Assembly: GCA_005217565.1 (NCBI GenBank)
Contig: SJCO01000009.1
Span: 248,001 to 312,000 of the forward strand
DNA length: 64,000 bases
Origin: Puteibacter caeruleilacunae
GTDB lineage: Bacteria > Bacteroidota > Bacteroidia > Bacteroidales > Prolixibacteraceae
Direction: 5' to 3'
Shown: positions 62,124 to 64,000 of the stretch, in pieces
How positions within the stretch are numbered: position 1 is the stretch's first letter
Layout: every line of letters starts with the position of its first letter
Notes under the pieces: generated by a model
Database searches by the model: none
What the model saw: the letters and a program-made list of their open reading frames with translations, nothing else
What the model was told of the DNA's origin: nothing
Translations under genes and position numbers: made by a program

Positions 62124-64000
62124 TTATTTCCTCTTAATGAATACAACACCATAGCTATCTTTCCCAAGATCGCCACGCACTTTGGCTTTCACAGTGAAAG
62201 CAGCACCTGTTTCATAAGCATCAACCTTGAAACGATAAGTATTATTGCTACTAGAACCACCAGTATGACCTTCGTGAATATCTTCGGTAATCTTCTTACC
62301 ATTCTTGAAGATCTCAACACCAGCAATATCCAAACGGTAATTACCACCAGTATAAATGAACGTCAACTCATACTCTCCGTTCTTATCAATTTTACCAGTC
62401 GCATTCATCTCAAAAGTACCGAATTCTTTACCCTTGATATCCTTAGGACGCCATTCGGCAACCATCTTACCATACTTCTTAAACTGGTCGTATTTAGCAG
62501 GGAAATACAATGGCAATGAAAACTGACGACGGTTCAATACAGTAATCGCTGAAAAATCGTTCAAACGCTTCACCTTCACAGGACCTTCATAAACCTTTGA
62601 GTAAGTATTTGCTCTAATACCATCAGTAGCATAGGCAACATAAGCGCCATCAACCACATTCTCTACAGTAATCTCATAACCACCATCAACCTCTTTCTTA
62701 GCAATCAATTTAGGCTGAGGCACACGGTAACCATAACCTGCATGGTCATAGCGACTGTAATGTGATCTCATACGATTCTCGAAATCATCCCAGCTTTGAG
62801 AAGAACGAGGAGTCCATACAGTCTCAGCCAATGCCGACATACGAGGCAATGTCAAGTAATCTAAATATTGCTCAGCACGATTCTCGTTAATTGGATCGAT
62901 ACGAGGAAGCTTATCACCATGGATAAACTGATCAGTCCACAAACAACCGTGACCACCTAAGATCTGAGAACGATATTTAGCATCCAATCCTTCAATCATA
63001 GGATTAAACATATAAGTCTTTTCTAAAGAGATAGGAGGCAACCATGTAGCAGCTTTTACCTCACCTGGAATCTTACTTTCCGCCACATCAAAATAACAGT
63101 GACCAGTAAGTGCCATCACGATATCATGACCAGCTTCAGCACCAGTAATAGCTTTCTTCTTATTGTGCCATACCATACCAACAACCTTCTCTGTTAGTCC
63201 TGGCTCAATAATCTCATCCCATCCAAGAATTACTTTACCATGCTTCGAAACCATCTTTTGCATACGACGGTTAAAATACACTTGAAGCTCATGCTCTTTT
63301 TTCAATCCAAGCTCCTTCATGCGAGCCTGACAATGAGGACATTTAGCCCAACGATCGTAGCGAGCCTCATCTCCACCAATGTGGATATATTTTGATGGGA
63401 ACAATTCAAATACCTCATCAAATACATCTTGTAGAAATTCGAAAGTAGACTCTTTACCAACACAGTAAAGCTCACGACTGATAGAGTGCTGTGTTTGCAC
63501 CTTCACTTGCTCACCACGGCACGACAAGTATGGGTAAGCAGCAATTGCAGCCAATGTATGAGCAGGCACCTCAACCTCTGGAATAATCTCAACATTACGT
63601 AGCGCTGCATAAGCAACAATCTCCTTAATATCTTCCTGAGTATAGTAACCACCGATACGATCTTTACCTTCGCCTCTGAAACCACCAACCGAAGTTAGCT
63701 TAGGATATTTCTTGATCTCCAAACGCCATCCAGCATCATCAATCAAGTGTAAATGCAAGACATTCATCTTGTACATACCCATCATATCGATAAGGTGCAA
63801 TACATACTCCTTTTCATAGAAGTAGCGACTAACATCTAACATCATACCACGCCATACATAGCTTGGCTCATCGGCAATCTCCACTCCAGGGATATTCCAC
63901 GCTACATCCTTCTGACGACGTGCATCAAATACCTCAACAGGCAACAACTGTAATAAAGTCTGGATACCATTAAAAATACCAGCCTCTTTCACAGCCTGAA
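62124..64000 (-). CDS. GH20 beta-N-acetylhexosaminidase (5' end outside window)
   Basis: At least 624 residues of a GH20 hexosaminidase; the frame runs open to the right edge (residues Q-A before VKEAGIFNGIQTLLQLLP), so the GTG at 63992 is not the start and the N-terminal domain is missing. The barrel begins YVWRGMMLDVSRYFYEKE, and the catalytic Asp-Glu pair is in YIHIGGDEARYD (codons 63366-63371). A C-terminal sandwich (YATDGIRANTYSKVYEGPV) and a small extra beta domain follow. It terminates before the sigma gene but is likely part of the same glycan-degrading locus. Confidence 0.93.
   Translation of the reverse strand, partial: QAVKEAGIFNGIQTLLQLLPVEVFDARRQKDVAWNIPGVEIADEPSYVWRGMMLDVSRYFYEKEYVLHLIDMMGMYKMNVLHLHLIDDAGWRLEIKKYPKLTSVGGFRGEGKDRIGGYYTQEDIKEIVAYAALRNVEIIPEVEVPAHTLAAIAAYPYLSCRGEQVKVQTQHSISRELYCVGKESTFEFLQDVFDEVFELFPSKYIHIGGDEARYDRWAKCPHCQARMKELGLKKEHELQVYFNRRMQKMVSKHGKVILGWDEIIEPGLTEKVVGMVWHNKKKAITGAEAGHDIVMALTGHCYFDVAESKIPGEVKAATWLPPISLEKTYMFNPMIEGLDAKYRSQILGGHGCLWTDQFIHGDKLPRIDPINENRAEQYLDYLTLPRMSALAETVWTPRSSQSWDDFENRMRSHYSRYDHAGYGYRVPQPKLIAKKEVDGGYEITVENVVDGAYVAYATDGIRANTYSKVYEGPVKVKRLNDFSAITVLNRRQFSLPLYFPAKYDQFKKYGKMVAEWRPKDIKGKEFGTFEMNATGKIDKNGEYELTFIYTGGNYRLDIAGVEIFKNGKKITEDIHEGHTGGSSSNNTYRFKVDAYETGAAFTVKAKVRGDLGKDSYGVVFIKRK

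Overview
The window reads as a chromosomal stretch of an AT-rich Bacteroidota, probably an environmental or marine Marinilabiliales/Bacteroidales-type organism (the order is inference). The evidence is a SusC/SusD pair with FecR anti-sigma and ECF sigma factors, many SPII lipoproteins, one C-terminal tail resembling a type IX secretion sorting domain, tandem PorT-like barrel proteins, and promoter-like sites matching the Bacteroidota pattern TTG-N17-23-TAnnTTTG. No tRNA, rRNA, CRISPR array or complete insertion sequence was seen.

Layout. 1-5000: the 3' end of a UvrD-like helicase, a convergent S9 oligopeptidase lipoprotein, then a thioredoxin-like protein, a methyltransferase and a truncated haemoglobin. 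5100-6500: a family 2 glycosyltransferase with no ordinary start codon, then an 11-bp-phased repeat region. 6755-14543 (+): a glycan-degrading run with a GH20 hexosaminidase, a GH20-like protein with an altered active site, a GH29 fucosidase and a CBM9-like lipoprotein. 14592-20772: an AlaX-like editing protein, a membrane-anchored reductive-dehalogenase-like iron-sulfur protein, two tandem barrel paralogues and an LrgA/LrgB pair. 21115-24986: small metabolic and regulatory genes. 25098-26965: an ATPase plus DUF4276 pair that looks like a defence module. 27111-30030: a membrane protein with ExbD-like parts, and RsgA.

30667-40740 (+) is a tightly packed six-gene operon: caspase-fold-like secreted protein, MoxR ATPase, DUF58, BatA/VWA protein, a giant coiled-coil membrane protein and a second VWA membrane protein. 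It resembles a MoxR-VWA cell-envelope assembly. FabH follows. A membrane-anchored winged-helix regulator (minus) then diverges from a three-gene 3-keto-sugar operon (DUF1080, TIM-barrel isomerase, Gfo/Idh dehydrogenase).

47256-64000 (minus) is a polysaccharide utilisation locus. In transcription order it holds a GH20 (cut by the window edge), ECF sigma, a FAD-dependent oxidoreductase, FecR anti-sigma, SusC with an N-terminal STN signalling domain, SusD, two surface lipoproteins with discoidin-like ends, and a second, larger FAD oxidoreductase with a golvesin-like domain and sorting tail. The STN/FecR/sigma set suggests transenvelope induction by the glycan. GH20 enzymes here and in the 6.7-14.5 kb run, plus GH29, suggest HexNAc- and fucose-containing glycans, but the substrate cannot be read from sequence alone.

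All family assignments come from reading motifs by eye; no database search was run.
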